Source: Streptomyces sp. RKND-216
GTDB taxonomy: Bacteria; Actinomycetota; Actinomycetes; Streptomycetales; Streptomycetaceae
Direction: 5' to 3'
DNA: 64,000 bases
Assembly (NCBI RefSeq): GCF_004795255.1
Contig: NZ_SSBQ01000002.1
Coordinates: 415,001-479,000, forward strand
The position numbers and the translations under genes are program-made. Positions 22,253 to 30,999 of this stretch are shown piece after piece. The stretch's first letter is position 1; every line of letters begins with the position of its first letter. The notes under the pieces were generated by a model, which saw nothing but the letters and a program-made list of their open reading frames with translations, was not told the origin of the DNA and did no database searches.

Positions 22253-23407
22253 TCAGGCCGCCGTCGCGCCGTTGGTGCCCGGCGCTAGCAGCACCTTGGT
22301 CCACCCGTCGTCACGGTGGTCGAAGTGCCGGTACGCGTCGGGAGCCTCAGCCAGGGGCACGCGGTGGGAGACGACGAACCCCGGCTCCGCCCGGCCGCTG
22401 ATGATCATGTCGCGGAGCTGCCGGTTGTAGGCCTTGACGTTGGCCTGGCCGGTACCCATCCGCAGGCCCTTCTCGAAGAACCGGCCCACGTCGAAGAGCA
22501 GTTGGCCGTGCTGCGCGGCCTCGGTGGGGCCGCCGGGATCGGCGGGGACGTAGAGCCCGACCACCCCCAGCATGCCCGTCGGCCGCACGGACTCCACCAG
22601 GGTGTTGAGCACCATGGCGGGCTGTTCCTCGCCACTGGGCACGGTGGCCTGGTAGCCGACGGCGTCGATGCCCTTGTCGGTGCCCTCGCCACCGGTGTGT
22701 TCCTTGATCTGCTCGGCAGCGTCCCTCCTGCTGTAGTCGATCGGTGTGGCACCGATGCGCTCGGCCAGCCCCAACCGGTCGGGCTGCCTGTCGACGACGA
22801 ACACGCGGGAGGCACCACGGAGCATCGCCGAGTAGGCAGCCATGAGGCCCACAGGCCCGGCACCGAAGACGCACACGGTCTCGCCCGGCGACACCTGCGC
22901 CAGTTCGGTGGCGTGATAACCGGTGGGGAAGATGTCGGCGAGCAGTGCGAAGTCGTTCTCGTGTTCCTCGCCACGAGGCAACTGGAGGCAGTTGAAGTCC
23001 GCGAACGGCACGCGCAGGTACTCCGCCTGCCCTCCCCGGTAGGGCCCCATCGAGACATAGCCGTACGCCCCGCCGGCGAACCCCTCGTTCACGGTGAGGC
23101 AGAAGCCCGTCCGGCCCGCCAGGCAGTTCTTGCAGAAGCCACAGGCGACGTTGAAGGGCATCACCACGCGATCCCCCTTGCGCACGGTGGCGACGCCGGA
23201 GCCGACCTCCTCGACGACACCCATGTTCTCGTGGCCGAACACGATGCCCGGCTCGGCGCCTGTGCGCCCCTCGTACATGTGCAGGTCGGAGCCGCAGATG
23301 CAGGACGTGGTGACCTTGACGAGCACGTCGGTCGGCTGCTCGATCCTCGCGTCCGGCACCTCCTCCACGGCGACGTCGAACGGCTCCTTGTAGACGACTG
23401 CTTTCAC
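22253..23407 (-). CDS. Glutathione-independent formaldehyde dehydrogenase-like zinc enzyme
   Basis: 384 aa. It is a zinc alcohol-dehydrogenase family member: catalytic zinc region CICGSDLHMYEGRTG and GHENMG, structural zinc motif CGFCKNCLAGRTGFC, and NAD-binding GAGPVGLMAAYSAMLRGA. The long insertion and the segment FADFNCLQLPRG match Pseudomonas putida-type formaldehyde dismutase/dehydrogenase enzymes. It would oxidise formaldehyde or a related aldehyde with NAD. It lies about 180 bases downstream of the start of coxS on the same strand and is probably an independent unit. AGGAGGTG precedes the ATG. Confidence 0.87.
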   Translation of the reverse strand: MKAVVYKEPFDVAVEEVPDARIEQPTDVLVKVTTSCICGSDLHMYEGRTGAEPGIVFGHENMGVVEEVGSGVATVRKGDRVVMPFNVACGFCKNCLAGRTGFCLTVNEGFAGGAYGYVSMGPYRGGQAEYLRVPFADFNCLQLPRGEEHENDFALLADIFPTGYHATELAQVSPGETVCVFGAGPVGLMAAYSAMLRGASRVFVVDRQPDRLGLAERIGATPIDYSRRDAAEQIKEHTGGEGTDKGIDAVGYQATVPSGEEQPAMVLNTLVESVRPTGMLGVVGLYVPADPGGPTEAAQHGQLLFDVGRFFEKGLRMGTGQANVKAYNRQLRDMIISGRAEPGFVVSHRVPLAEAPDAYRHFDHRDDGWTKVLLAPGTNGATAA

Positions 23408-23688
23408 GGCACACCTCCTGCGGTGGCTTGTCGGCTACGGCCCGCTGCACGTGGTGCGTCTCCCGGTGAGACCGCCCTCGCTCAGCCGGCCTGGCCCCCT
23501 CCGGGACGTCCGCCCCGGACCCTGGCGCGCCGCCGAGTACCCCGCCGTCCGCCGGGTGCACCCGCGATTTCCGGGAAGGGCCCAGCGGCCGGTGCGCGGG
23601 CCAGAGTCCAGAGAGTGCCGCCGAGGCGACCGGTCCGTCCCGCGCACCTCGCGTGCCGCCCCCGCGCCCGAACGGGACCGGGGAGTGC

Positions 23689-24711
23689 TCAGGACCCGCC
23701 CACGGCCGCCCGCAGGCGGGCGTGAGGCACGGCCCGGGCGACCCGGCCGAGACGTCCCGTCGTGGTGACGGCCGCGCCCAGGGCGTTGAGCACCGACTCC
23801 TCGACGGCCTCCAGCGCGGCGACGAACAGCGGGTCGAGGTGCCGGTCCGGGACCGGCCGGGGGCTCTCGCGGACGGTGAACGCGAGCGCGTAGTCGCCGC
23901 TGCCGTGCCCGTAGGACGCCCCAACGCGGGCGAGTCCGAACACGGCGCGACGCGCCAGCCGGGTGAGCTGCCGGGCGTCGAGCGGGGCGTCCGTGGCCAC
24001 GACGATCATGCAGGAGCCGTCGTCCGGCGGCGGCTCCGCCTCCGGACGGACCGGCACGCCGCCGACGCGCAGCGTGCCGCCGAAGTTCGCCTGGACGAGC
24101 ACGCCCAGCGTGACCTGCTCGCCGTCGACCCGCGCGAGGCGGGAGGCGGTGCCGACACCGGCCTTGAAGCCGAGCGCGCAGGTGCCCGTCCCGGCGCCGA
24201 CGCACCCCTCCTCGACCGGGCCGCCGCGCGCTGCGGCCAGCGCGTCCCGCACGTGCTCCTGGTGGACGGGACGGCGCCGGATGTCGGAGAGGTGGCCGTC
24301 GTTACACTCCCCGACGAACGGGTTGAACGACAGCACGTCGGCGCAGTCGGACCGGTCCAGCATCCAGCCGACCACGGCGTCCGCCGCACGGAAGGCGGAC
24401 AGCGTGGAGGTGAGGACGACGGGCGACTCGATCTCGCCCAGCTCCGCGACCTGCGTGGCGCCGATCAGCTTCCCGTAGCCGTTTCCCGCGAACAGCCCGG
24501 CCGGGCGCCGGCCGCCGGGGACCGGTCCGATCCCGGCAGGCACGAGCGCGGTCACACCGGTGTGCACGTTCGGCGGCTCGCGCAGCGTGCGGTGCCCGAC
24601 GGCCACGCCGGGCACGTCGGTGATCGCGCCGAGCGGCCCCGGTGTGCCGGCGTCCGCCAGCAGGCCGAGGTCGCGCGCCCGCGCCGGGCGCTCCCCCGCT
24701 GCCGGGCTCAT
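23689..24711 (-). CDS. P1-family aminopeptidase (DmpA/BapA type)
   Basis: 340 aa from ATG 24711, which overlaps the stop of the zinc-finger gene (ATGA). P1 peptidases are self-cleaving N-terminal-nucleophile enzymes. ITDVPGVAVGH opens the fold, and the autoprocessing site is visible as DDGSCMIVVATDAPL, where cleavage between Gly and Ser would expose the catalytic serine. GFKAGVGTASR and SYGHGSGDYALAF are further family blocks. It would release small N-terminal residues, D-residues or beta-amino acids from peptides; specificity cannot be read. The 280 bases between it and the dehydrogenase gene hold no gene. Confidence 0.88.
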   Translation of the reverse strand: MSPAAGERPARARDLGLLADAGTPGPLGAITDVPGVAVGHRTLREPPNVHTGVTALVPAGIGPVPGGRRPAGLFAGNGYGKLIGATQVAELGEIESPVVLTSTLSAFRAADAVVGWMLDRSDCADVLSFNPFVGECNDGHLSDIRRRPVHQEHVRDALAAARGGPVEEGCVGAGTGTCALGFKAGVGTASRLARVDGEQVTLGVLVQANFGGTLRVGGVPVRPEAEPPPDDGSCMIVVATDAPLDARQLTRLARRAVFGLARVGASYGHGSGDYALAFTVRESPRPVPDRHLDPLFVAALEAVEESVLNALGAAVTTTGRLGRVARAVPHARLRAAVGGS

Positions 24712-24974
24712 CCCATCGCCGCGTGGGTGAAGCACCAGCGCCAGGCCTCACCCGGCTCGTACGACCGTACGACGGGATGCCCGGCCGCTCTGTAGTGCGC
24801 CGAGGCGTGCCGGCCCGGCGAGCTGTCGCAGCAGCCGATGCGCCCGCAGGCGAGGCAGAGCCGGAGGTGCACCCAGTCGCGGCGGCCCTCGGCGAGGCAG
24901 TCCGCACAGCCGTCGGTGGGCGGCGCCGGGGCGGTGTCCTCCGGCGCGTCGGCGAGATCGTGGCAGGCGGCCAT
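24708..24974 (-). CDS. UBP-type zinc finger protein
   Basis: 88 aa from ATG 24974. It is a single ZnF-UBP domain: CADCLAEGRRDWVHLRLCLACGRIGCCDSSPGRHA...AHYRAAGHPVVRSYEPGE, with the Cys and His ligands spaced as in eukaryotic deubiquitinases and HDAC6. Actinobacteria have many stand-alone copies although they lack ubiquitin; the ligand is unknown, possibly free C-termini of proteins. Translational coupling to a peptidase is intriguing. It is divergent from the antiporter gene, with starts 43 bp apart. Confidence 0.88.
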   Translation of the reverse strand: MAACHDLADAPEDTAPAPPTDGCADCLAEGRRDWVHLRLCLACGRIGCCDSSPGRHASAHYRAAGHPVVRSYEPGEAWRWCFTHAAMG

Positions 24975-25016
24975 GCTGTAACGGTACGACGAACGCGCCG
25001 TCGGGAGGATCGTGAC

Positions 25017-26594
25017 GTGGAAGGCCCCGCGCTGATCGCGCTGCTGACCGGAGCGCTGGCCGTCTCCGCGCTGGCCCGCCGCCTCGGCGTGTCCGCTCCG
25101 CTGCTGCTCGTCGCCGTCGGACTCGCGCTGTCGTTCCTGCCCGGCATCCCGGACTACCGGATCGAACCGGAACTGGTCCTCCTGCTCGTCCTCCCGCCAC
25201 TGCTGTACTCGGCCGCACTGGACAGCTCCTACCTGCGCTTCCGCGACAACCTGCGGCCCATCGGCCTGCTGGCGGTGGGCCTGGTGCTGTTCACCACGCT
25301 GATGATCGGCCTGGCGGCGTGGTGGATCGTGCCGGGGATGCCGCTCGGTCCCGCGCTCGTCCTCGGCGCCGTCCTCTCCCCGCCGGACGCGGTGGCCGCC
25401 ACGGCGATCGGCCGCCGGCTGGGGCTGCCGCGCCGCGTGATGACCGTGCTGAGCGGCGAGAGCCTGGTCAACGACGCCACCGCGCTCACCGCGTTCCGGG
25501 TCGCGGTCGCCTCCGTCGTCGGCGCCGGGTACACGCTGCTGTCCGGCCTGGGCGTGTTCGCGCTGGCGGCGCTGGGCGGGGCGGCGATCGGCTGGGCCGT
25601 CGGCTGGACGGTGCACCGCCTCCGCCGGGTCCTGCCCGGCGACCTGGCCGGCGCGCTCGGCCTGCTGGTGCCGTTCGGGTCCTACCTCGTCGCGGAGGAG
25701 GTGCACGCCTCGGGCGTGCTCGCCGTCGTCGTCGCCGGGCTCTACCTGGGTCACCGGGCACCGGAGGTCGCGGCCGCCTCCCGGCTCCAGGACGCGGCCG
25801 TGTGGAAGGCCGCGGACACCGTCCTGGAGGCGTTCGTCTTCGCACTGATCGGCCTCCAGCTCCGCGGCATCGTCGAGGACCTCGACACCGGCCTCCCGCA
25901 CCTCCTCGTGGCCGGCGCGCTGCTCACCGTCGTCATCGTGCTGACCCGCTTCGCCTGGGTCTTCCCCGCCACCTACCTGCCCCGTCGGCTCTCCGCACGG
26001 CTCCGCGCCCGCGACCCGGCGCCTCCGTGGCAGTACCCGACCGTGCTGTCCTGGGCCGGGATGCGGGGCGTGGTGTCGCTGGCCGCCGCGTTCGCGATCC
26101 CGCGGACCGTCGACTCCGGTGCGCCCTTCCCGGCCCGCGAGGAGATCGTCTTCCTCGCCTTCTTCGTCACCGTCGCCACCCTGCTGCTGCACGGCACCAC
26201 GCTGCCCGCCCTCATCCGGCGCCTGGGCGTCCAGGGCGGCGAGGACTACCTGGACCGTCTGCACGAGGCGGAGGCCCAGCACAACGCGGCCCGCGCCGCG
26301 CTCGCACGCCTCGACGCCCTCTCCGACGACACCCCCGCCCACCAGCCCGTCCTGGACAGCCTGCGGCGCCAGGCGGAAGACCGCAGCAACGCCGCATGGG
26401 AACGCCTCGGCCGCCCCGACCCCGAAGGGGTCGAACGCCCCAGCGTCGTCCACCGCCGCCTGCGCCGCGAGATGCTCGCCGCCGAACGCGAGGTCTTCGT
26501 CCGTCTCCGGAACGAGCGCCGCATCGACGAGGAGGTCATGCGCCGCGTCATGCGCGAACTCGACCTCGAGGAAGCCGCCCTGGAACGCGAGTAG
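25017..26594 (+). CDS. Na+/H+ antiporter (CPA1/NhaP type)
   Basis: 525 aa from GTG 25017, with GGGAGGAT upstream. About 12 membrane helices fill the first 410 residues. The ion-binding core of CPA1 exchangers is present: VLGAVLSPPDAVAATAI, then VLSGESLVNDATALTAF, with the Asp, Glu and Asn-Asp residues of the family. A soluble helical C-terminal tail of about 110 residues, rich in Arg, Glu and Ala, follows. It exchanges Na+ or another monovalent cation for H+ across the plasma membrane. Confidence 0.88.
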   Translation: MEGPALIALLTGALAVSALARRLGVSAPLLLVAVGLALSFLPGIPDYRIEPELVLLLVLPPLLYSAALDSSYLRFRDNLRPIGLLAVGLVLFTTLMIGLAAWWIVPGMPLGPALVLGAVLSPPDAVAATAIGRRLGLPRRVMTVLSGESLVNDATALTAFRVAVASVVGAGYTLLSGLGVFALAALGGAAIGWAVGWTVHRLRRVLPGDLAGALGLLVPFGSYLVAEEVHASGVLAVVVAGLYLGHRAPEVAAASRLQDAAVWKAADTVLEAFVFALIGLQLRGIVEDLDTGLPHLLVAGALLTVVIVLTRFAWVFPATYLPRRLSARLRARDPAPPWQYPTVLSWAGMRGVVSLAAAFAIPRTVDSGAPFPAREEIVFLAFFVTVATLLLHGTTLPALIRRLGVQGGEDYLDRLHEAEAQHNAARAALARLDALSDDTPAHQPVLDSLRRQAEDRSNAAWERLGRPDPEGVERPSVVHRRLRREMLAAEREVFVRLRNERRIDEEVMRRVMRELDLEEAALERE

Positions 26595-26684
26595 CCCCCT
26601 GTGGGGCCCGGGTTTCGCGCGGGCACGCCCCCACGTGATACCCCTGATCCAGCACCGATCAGTCCAGTGGAACAGGAGGTCGCG

Positions 26685-26762
26685 ATGTCCTCGAAGCGTC
26701 GCCGCAAGAAGAAGGCTCGCCGCAAGAACGGCGCCAACCACGGCAGCCGCCCCCAGTCCTGA
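26685..26762 (+). CDS. Tiny basic protein (25 aa)
   Basis: ATG 26685, preceded by an excellent ribosome site (AACAGGAGGTCGCG), encodes MSSKRRRKKKARRKNGANHG followed by SRPQS. Almost half the residues are Lys or Arg. It is directly followed by a strong terminator, so this is a genuine transcription unit. The composition suggests an RNA-binding or ribosome-associated role; that is inference. Homologous very short basic proteins recur in Streptomyces genomes. Confidence 0.7.
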   Translation: MSSKRRRKKKARRKNGANHGSRPQS

Positions 26763-26780
26763 GGACGGCGGCTCATACGC

Positions 26781-26815
26781 GGAGGGGCGGCCCCGACACC
26801 TGGGGCCGCCCCTCC
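26781..26815 (+). terminator. Strong intrinsic-type hairpin
   Basis: Perfect 14-bp arms GGAGGGGCGGCCCC and GGGGCCGCCCCTCC around a 7-base loop. It lies 18 bases past the tiny basic protein gene. No T-run follows, as is usual in Streptomyces. Confidence 0.8.
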
Positions 26816-26879
26816 GGCTCTTCCTTCGCCGTGCGCCCGGAGCGTCTGAGTATCGGTGCCGACGCTCTCGTCGCAAGGT

Positions 26880-27470
26880 TCAGTCAGTCGATGTAACGCA
26901 AGGCCCACTCGACGAAGCCGCCACCTTGGCCGCGCGCTCGACTATCGTGGTCACCTGCTCCTGGTAGTTGGCGCCGTCGTTCGTCCTGACGGTAACGGAG
27001 ATCCCGCCGTCCCTTGCCATGCTGCTCGGGTTGGCCAAGGTGCACGGGACGAACACAGCCGCGTCCGAGGGGCCCGTCCATCCGCCGCCCGCCGCATTCA
27101 GCCGACTGCGTCCCTGCGGTGGGACCCAATCGTCACCCATCTTCTTCTTCCAGGCATCGAAGCTCCCCAGCGCCATGAACTCGACCACGATCGAGAGCAC
27201 CTGGTCTCCCCCAGCGCTCACCGCGCAGTAGCCGCTGTAGCGGCCTCGGCTGCTCAGGACGGATTCATGGACCGAGAAAATCTGCCCGGTAGGAGCGATG
27301 ACGTTCATCTCGTCGAGGTTGCGGGCATCCGTCAAGCGAGTGCACGCGCCTCCGGCAGACCCTTCGAACGACGCGTGCGATCCACGGTACTCGCCGACGG
27401 CGTATCCACCTGCTGTCAGGGCCAGACACGCTCCAGTGACCGCTCCCACCCGCCAGATCCTGCTGTCCAT
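26880..27470 (-). CDS. Membrane-anchored or secreted protein of unknown function
   Basis: 196 aa from ATG 27470, with AAAGGG upstream; an alternative ATG lies at 27488. The N-terminus is MDSRIWRVGAVTGACLALTAGG, a signal peptide or anchor whose early cysteine could be a lipid site but lacks a good lipobox. The rest is an extracellular domain with Cys pairs (GACTRL, GYCAV, VPCTL, GPCVT) and segments such as VVEFMALGSFDAWKKKMG, resembling Streptomyces DUF3558-like exported proteins. The base composition is less GC-rich than the neighbours, hinting at acquisition. Confidence 0.65.
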   Translation of the reverse strand: MDSRIWRVGAVTGACLALTAGGYAVGEYRGSHASFEGSAGGACTRLTDARNLDEMNVIAPTGQIFSVHESVLSSRGRYSGYCAVSAGGDQVLSIVVEFMALGSFDAWKKKMGDDWVPPQGRSRLNAAGGGWTGPSDAAVFVPCTLANPSSMARDGGISVTVRTNDGANYQEQVTTIVERAAKVAASSSGPCVTSTD

Positions 27471-27564
27471 CGTGCCCTTTCTGTGCATGGCGAACCTCTC
27501 GGCCCACTCCACGGTTCCCCGCCACGGCCTGTGTCCGTTCCCCCGTGCTTACCTCTGCTCAGTG

Positions 27565-27696
27565 CTGAAACAACGCACTGGCCGCGTCTTCTTCTCGACG
27601 CTGAAGAACGAATTCATCGACAAACAGCACTGGCCCAGCCGGACCGCAGCACACACCGCGATCCTCGAATGGAAAAATCACGCCGATCGTATCGTG
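27565..27696 (+). pseudogene. Transposase fragment (IS3-like integrase core)
   Basis: In one frame the DNA reads LKQRTGRVFFSTLKNEF followed by IDKQHWPSRTAAHTAILEW, which matches the end of the DDE integrase core of IS3-family OrfB proteins (SLKNEF...W). Nothing of the N-terminal core or the terminal repeats is left. The stretch is less GC-rich than surrounding DNA. It is a remnant, not a functional element. Confidence 0.65.
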
Positions 27697-27846
27697 CGAT
27701 CACAACCTGTTGCCGCCCCCCGGTCTAGCGCATTCGCCGAGGGGCTGCTCCTCTTCCCGGACGCCTTCCCCCACGTCGGTGTGCGCTGGAAAGTCTCCGG
27801 CGTAGCTACGCCTGGGCCCGGTGGGGCTCCTAGGGGCCGGCGGGTG

Positions 27847-29130
27847 TCAGCCGGAGACGGCGTGACGCAGTTCGGTGAGGGAGGCGCCGATGGCGTCGGC
27901 CAGGCCCGAGATGCCGGGCAGTGCCTCGGGGTCGGTGCACACGCCGACGGCGACGGTTCCCGCGTAGGAGAGCGCCGAGACCCGCAGGGCGTGCCGTTGC
28001 GCGGGTTCGGCGACCGAGTGCAGGGCTCCCACCGGCCGCCCGACCACCGTGAGCGCGCCGCGCGGGCCGGGCACGTTGGAGATCGCGAGGCTGAACTCGT
28101 GCGGGCCGGCGGCGATGCGTCCGGCGGCACGCTCCAACGGCGAGCAGCGGGCGAGCGCGTGGAACAGGTCGTAGAGCTCCTGAGCGTCACCTGCCGCCTT
28201 GCGGACTGCGGTCTCGCCGCTGATCCGGTCGAGCCGGGCCAGCGGATCGTGCTCGGCGAGCGGCAGGTCGACGTTCAGGAACGAGTCGCGGTTGCCCAGG
28301 TCGGCCGGGTCCTCTTCGCGGTGGTGGAGGCTGACCGGGACCTGGGCGCGGAGCCGGACTGCATGGCCTCCGACGGTGCCCAGCCAGGCGCGCAGACCGC
28401 CGCAGACGGAGGCGAGCAGGACGTCGTTGACCGTGGCCCGGGTCGGTCGCGAGGTGCCGATCGCCTTCAGTTCGGCGAGCGGCACGGAGGTCACGGCGAG
28501 TTCGCGCGCGGCACCGATCTCGCGGTCGAGGGCGGACCTCCTCACCCGGTGGCCGAACTCGCGCACCAGGGTGGCCGGGAGCCGTCGCAGTTCATGACGG
28601 CGCGTGCGGACCGCCTCCTGAGCCGACGGGGCGGGCGCGGTTCGGCGCGAAGGCGGGGCGCCGCTTGCCTGCTCCCACAGGACCTCGTCGAGGAACCGGA
28701 GACAGCTGATGCCGTCGGCCATCGCGTGGTGAATCCGCGAGACGATCACCTCACGGCCGTCGGCGAGCGGACCGACGAGGTCGAACGCCCACAGCGGGCG
28801 ACGGTGATCCAGGCGCTCGGACATCAGCTCACCCGCCACCGCCCACGCGCCGCGCTCGTCGATCCCGGCCGTGCCGTCGCGGCGGCGCACATGGGCGGCG
28901 ACGTCGAACGCGTCGTCGGTGATCCAGTGCGGTTCGGGCAGCGCCACCCGCTCGCGGCCGCGTGACCCGGAGCCGAGGCGTGCGTCGACGTGGGCGCGCA
29001 GCCGATCGAGGTCCATCGCGTCGTGGCCGGGCTCGACCACGATCATCTTCAGCGTGTGGCCGGCGATCGCCGCCGACTCGAGGGCAAGGAGCCGGGCGTC
29101 GTCGGGGCTGAGCCGCTTCGGTTCCGCCAC
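27847..29130 (-). CDS. WS/DGAT-type O-acyltransferase
   Basis: 427 aa from GTG 29130. The catalytic HHxxxDG motif is intact as RIHHAMADGIS, and the family block NDVLLASVCGGLRAWL and the C-terminal SNVPGPRGAL are present. Family members make wax esters or triacylglycerol from acyl-CoA. The opening LSPDDARLLALES is close to the LSxxDAxFLxxE consensus of the family. The GTG is the latest start that keeps the whole domain. Confidence 0.85.
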   Translation of the reverse strand: MAEPKRLSPDDARLLALESAAIAGHTLKMIVVEPGHDAMDLDRLRAHVDARLGSGSRGRERVALPEPHWITDDAFDVAAHVRRRDGTAGIDERGAWAVAGELMSERLDHRRPLWAFDLVGPLADGREVIVSRIHHAMADGISCLRFLDEVLWEQASGAPPSRRTAPAPSAQEAVRTRRHELRRLPATLVREFGHRVRRSALDREIGAARELAVTSVPLAELKAIGTSRPTRATVNDVLLASVCGGLRAWLGTVGGHAVRLRAQVPVSLHHREEDPADLGNRDSFLNVDLPLAEHDPLARLDRISGETAVRKAAGDAQELYDLFHALARCSPLERAAGRIAAGPHEFSLAISNVPGPRGALTVVGRPVGALHSVAEPAQRHALRVSALSYAGTVAVGVCTDPEALPGISGLADAIGASLTELRHAVSG

Positions 29131-29272
29131 GCATCGACCATAAGGCGGTTCACAGGGGCCGGCCACTTCGTCACGGCTGGCGACGGCTCCGCGCTTCGCC
29201 GTCACCGGCCCGCGAGCCCGTACACGCTGCCCCGGAGCGGCGGTCACCGTTGCCCCGGGCCTCCGGCCCACG

Positions 29273-29776
29273 TCACGACAGTGCGCGGGTGAGCCATACG
29301 ATGTCGCCGCGGTCCTCGGTGGAGACGTGGTCCCGCGCGAACCCCAGCTTCTCCAGGACACGGAGCGACGGCGTGTTCCACGTGCCGACGGTGGACCAGA
29401 GGCGTTGCCGCCCGGTCGCCGTGGCGGCGCCGAGCACCGCGGTGGCCGCCTCGGTGGCGTAGCCGCGCCCGTGCACGCGCCGGAACAGCTCGTACGCGAT
29501 CTCGGGCTCCTCCACCGTGGTACGGCCGACGATCAGCCCGCAGTAGCCGATGAAGTCGCCTTCGTCGCGGCGCTCGATGGGCAGCAGGGCGATCCCTGTC
29601 GTCGCCGCTGCAGCGAGCTGCTTCGCGATGACCGCCCGGGTGTGCTCAAGGGTCGGCGTCCCGTTGCCGCGCTCGGACTGGAGGTCGCGGAGCGGTTCGG
29701 CGTCCGACTCGGCCCACGGCCGCAGAAGCAGCCGCTCGGTCTCCAGATGGAACGGCATCGTCGCGTACGCGGGCAT
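29273..29776 (-). CDS. GNAT-family N-acetyltransferase (RimJ/RimL type)
   Basis: 167 aa. The first strand is LETERLLLRPWAESDAEPL, the acetyl-CoA loop region is YELFRRVHGRGYATEAATAVL and the last strand segment is SLRVLEKLGF, all standard for the RimJ/RimL group. A second ATG at 29758 could be the true start. It lies 5 bases after the DUF397 gene on the same strand, so it is likely read with the XRE-DUF397 pair. The acceptor is unknown. Confidence 0.85.
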   Translation of the reverse strand: MPAYATMPFHLETERLLLRPWAESDAEPLRDLQSERGNGTPTLEHTRAVIAKQLAAAATTGIALLPIERRDEGDFIGYCGLIVGRTTVEEPEIAYELFRRVHGRGYATEAATAVLGAATATGRQRLWSTVGTWNTPSLRVLEKLGFARDHVSTEDRGDIVWLTRALS

Positions 29777-29781
29777 GTTCC

Positions 29782-29994
29782 TCAGCCGAGCCGATCGCCG
29801 ACCAGCCGGACGAAAGGGCTCCAGGCCGCCGGGCTGACAGTGAGTACCTGCCCGTCAGGGTTCTTCGAGTCACGCACGTGCACGGTGGCGAGAGCGGCGG
29901 CGACCTCCACGCATTCGCCGCCCCCGCCACTGCTGTAACTGCTCTTCGACCAAGCAGACTCGGGCACGGTCGGCTCGGCGCCCTGAAGTGTCAT
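29782..29994 (-). CDS. DUF397 small protein
   Basis: 70 aa, with the DUF397 hallmarks WSKSSYSSGGGGECVEVA and VHVRDSKNPDG...LTVSPAAW. DUF397 proteins accompany XRE regulators of the WhiJ type; in Streptomyces such pairs affect development and antibiotic production. The start overlaps the XRE stop (ATGA), giving tight coupling. Confidence 0.93.
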   Translation of the reverse strand: MTLQGAEPTVPESAWSKSSYSSGGGGECVEVAAALATVHVRDSKNPDGQVLTVSPAAWSPFVRLVGDRLG

Positions 29995-30836
29995 GCGTCT
30001 CCCCGCAGTTTCTCGACGAAGGCCAGCGACTCACTGGGAGTGAGTGCCTGCGACCTCAACAGGTTATAGCGCGCCTCCAGTTCGTGGACCTTGCGTCGGT
30101 CCGTGTAGAGACGGCTGTCGTCCTGAACCTCCGTGTAGGCGATGCGCCGCCCGTCCTCGGTCTGGATCAGGTTGAACGGGCCTCCGAGACCTGCATGATC
30201 CTTGCAGGTGGTCGGCATGACCTGGATCTCGACGTTGCGGGCCTGTCCGAGGTCGAGAAGGTGGTCGCACTGCCCGTCGAGTACCGCAGAGCCACCGACG
30301 GTCCTGTACAGGACTGCTTCCTCGATCACGAAGCTCAGCAGTGGAGCCGGGTGACGGCTCAAGACCTCCTTGCGTGCCATGCGGGCAGCGAGCCGCTGCT
30401 CGATCACGTCCTCCTCCAGCAATGGCCGCTGCCACTGGAAGACCGCCCTGGCGTAGTCCTCCGTTTGCAGCAGTCCGGGAACGAGATGTGCCGCGTAGAC
30501 GCACACTCCGACAGCACCCGCCTCCAGCCTTGCCGCGTCCCGGAAGTACGACGGGTACTGGGCCCGGAGCACCTCTTCCCTCAGGGCCTTGAGCACTCCC
30601 CCGGCGTCCAAGACTTCGTCGGCCCGGTCGATGAACCGGGCCGGCGGGATGCGGCGTCCCTGCTCGAACGCCGCGATGGTCGGGGCCGCATAGCCTGTGC
30701 TGCTGCCGAACTCGGAGCGGTCCAGGCCCGCACGCGTCCGGAGCAGCTTCAACTGCCGCCCGAAGGCGGTGACGACGCCCGTCCCGCCCTCGTCGTCGGG
30801 ACCGTCTCCCGCGCCTTCGTACTCACCGTTCGCCAT
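29991..30836 (-). CDS. XRE regulator with DUF5753 domain (WhiJ type)
   Basis: 281 aa from ATG 30836. An N-terminal helix-turn-helix (FGRQLKLLRTRAGLDRSEFGSSTGYAAPTIAAFEQGRRIPP) is followed by the DUF5753 ligand-like domain: VPGLLQTEDYARAV, EQRLAARMARKEVL, FVIEEAVLYRTVGG, then IQVMPTT and GPFNLIQ. This is the regulator half of the XRE-DUF397 system. It is divergent from an anti-sigma-like ATPase, completing the three-part cassette known from whiJ/abaA-like loci. The perfect palindrome at 30885-30899 is a candidate binding site. Confidence 0.92.
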   Translation of the reverse strand: MANGEYEGAGDGPDDEGGTGVVTAFGRQLKLLRTRAGLDRSEFGSSTGYAAPTIAAFEQGRRIPPARFIDRADEVLDAGGVLKALREEVLRAQYPSYFRDAARLEAGAVGVCVYAAHLVPGLLQTEDYARAVFQWQRPLLEEDVIEQRLAARMARKEVLSRHPAPLLSFVIEEAVLYRTVGGSAVLDGQCDHLLDLGQARNVEIQVMPTTCKDHAGLGGPFNLIQTEDGRRIAYTEVQDDSRLYTDRRKVHELEARYNLLRSQALTPSESLAFVEKLRGDA

Positions 30837-30884
30837 GGCACCTCTCGTCCCCACGCAACCGCCTCTACCGGCCAACACCCGGAG

Positions 30885-30899
30885 GTGACGGCCCGTCAC
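30885..30899. promoter_or_regulatory. Palindrome GTGACGG-C-CCGTCAC
   Basis: Perfect 7-bp arms with a single central base, 49 bases upstream of the XRE start and 101 bases before the ATPase gene. It is a plausible site for the XRE regulator controlling both divergent genes. Confidence 0.45.
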
Positions 30900-30999
30900 G
30901 CCGCTCACCGCACACAGGGCGCAGGGCACCGCACACAAAGGCTCATGTGCAGCGGGTCACCCCTGGTCACGCTACGCCGTCGGGCGGAACGATGAAGGC

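Noticed and set aside
24708..26876. Long minus-strand frame covering the antiporter
   Set aside because: Only its last 88 codons (ZnF-UBP protein) are real. The rest is antisense to a clear membrane transporter.
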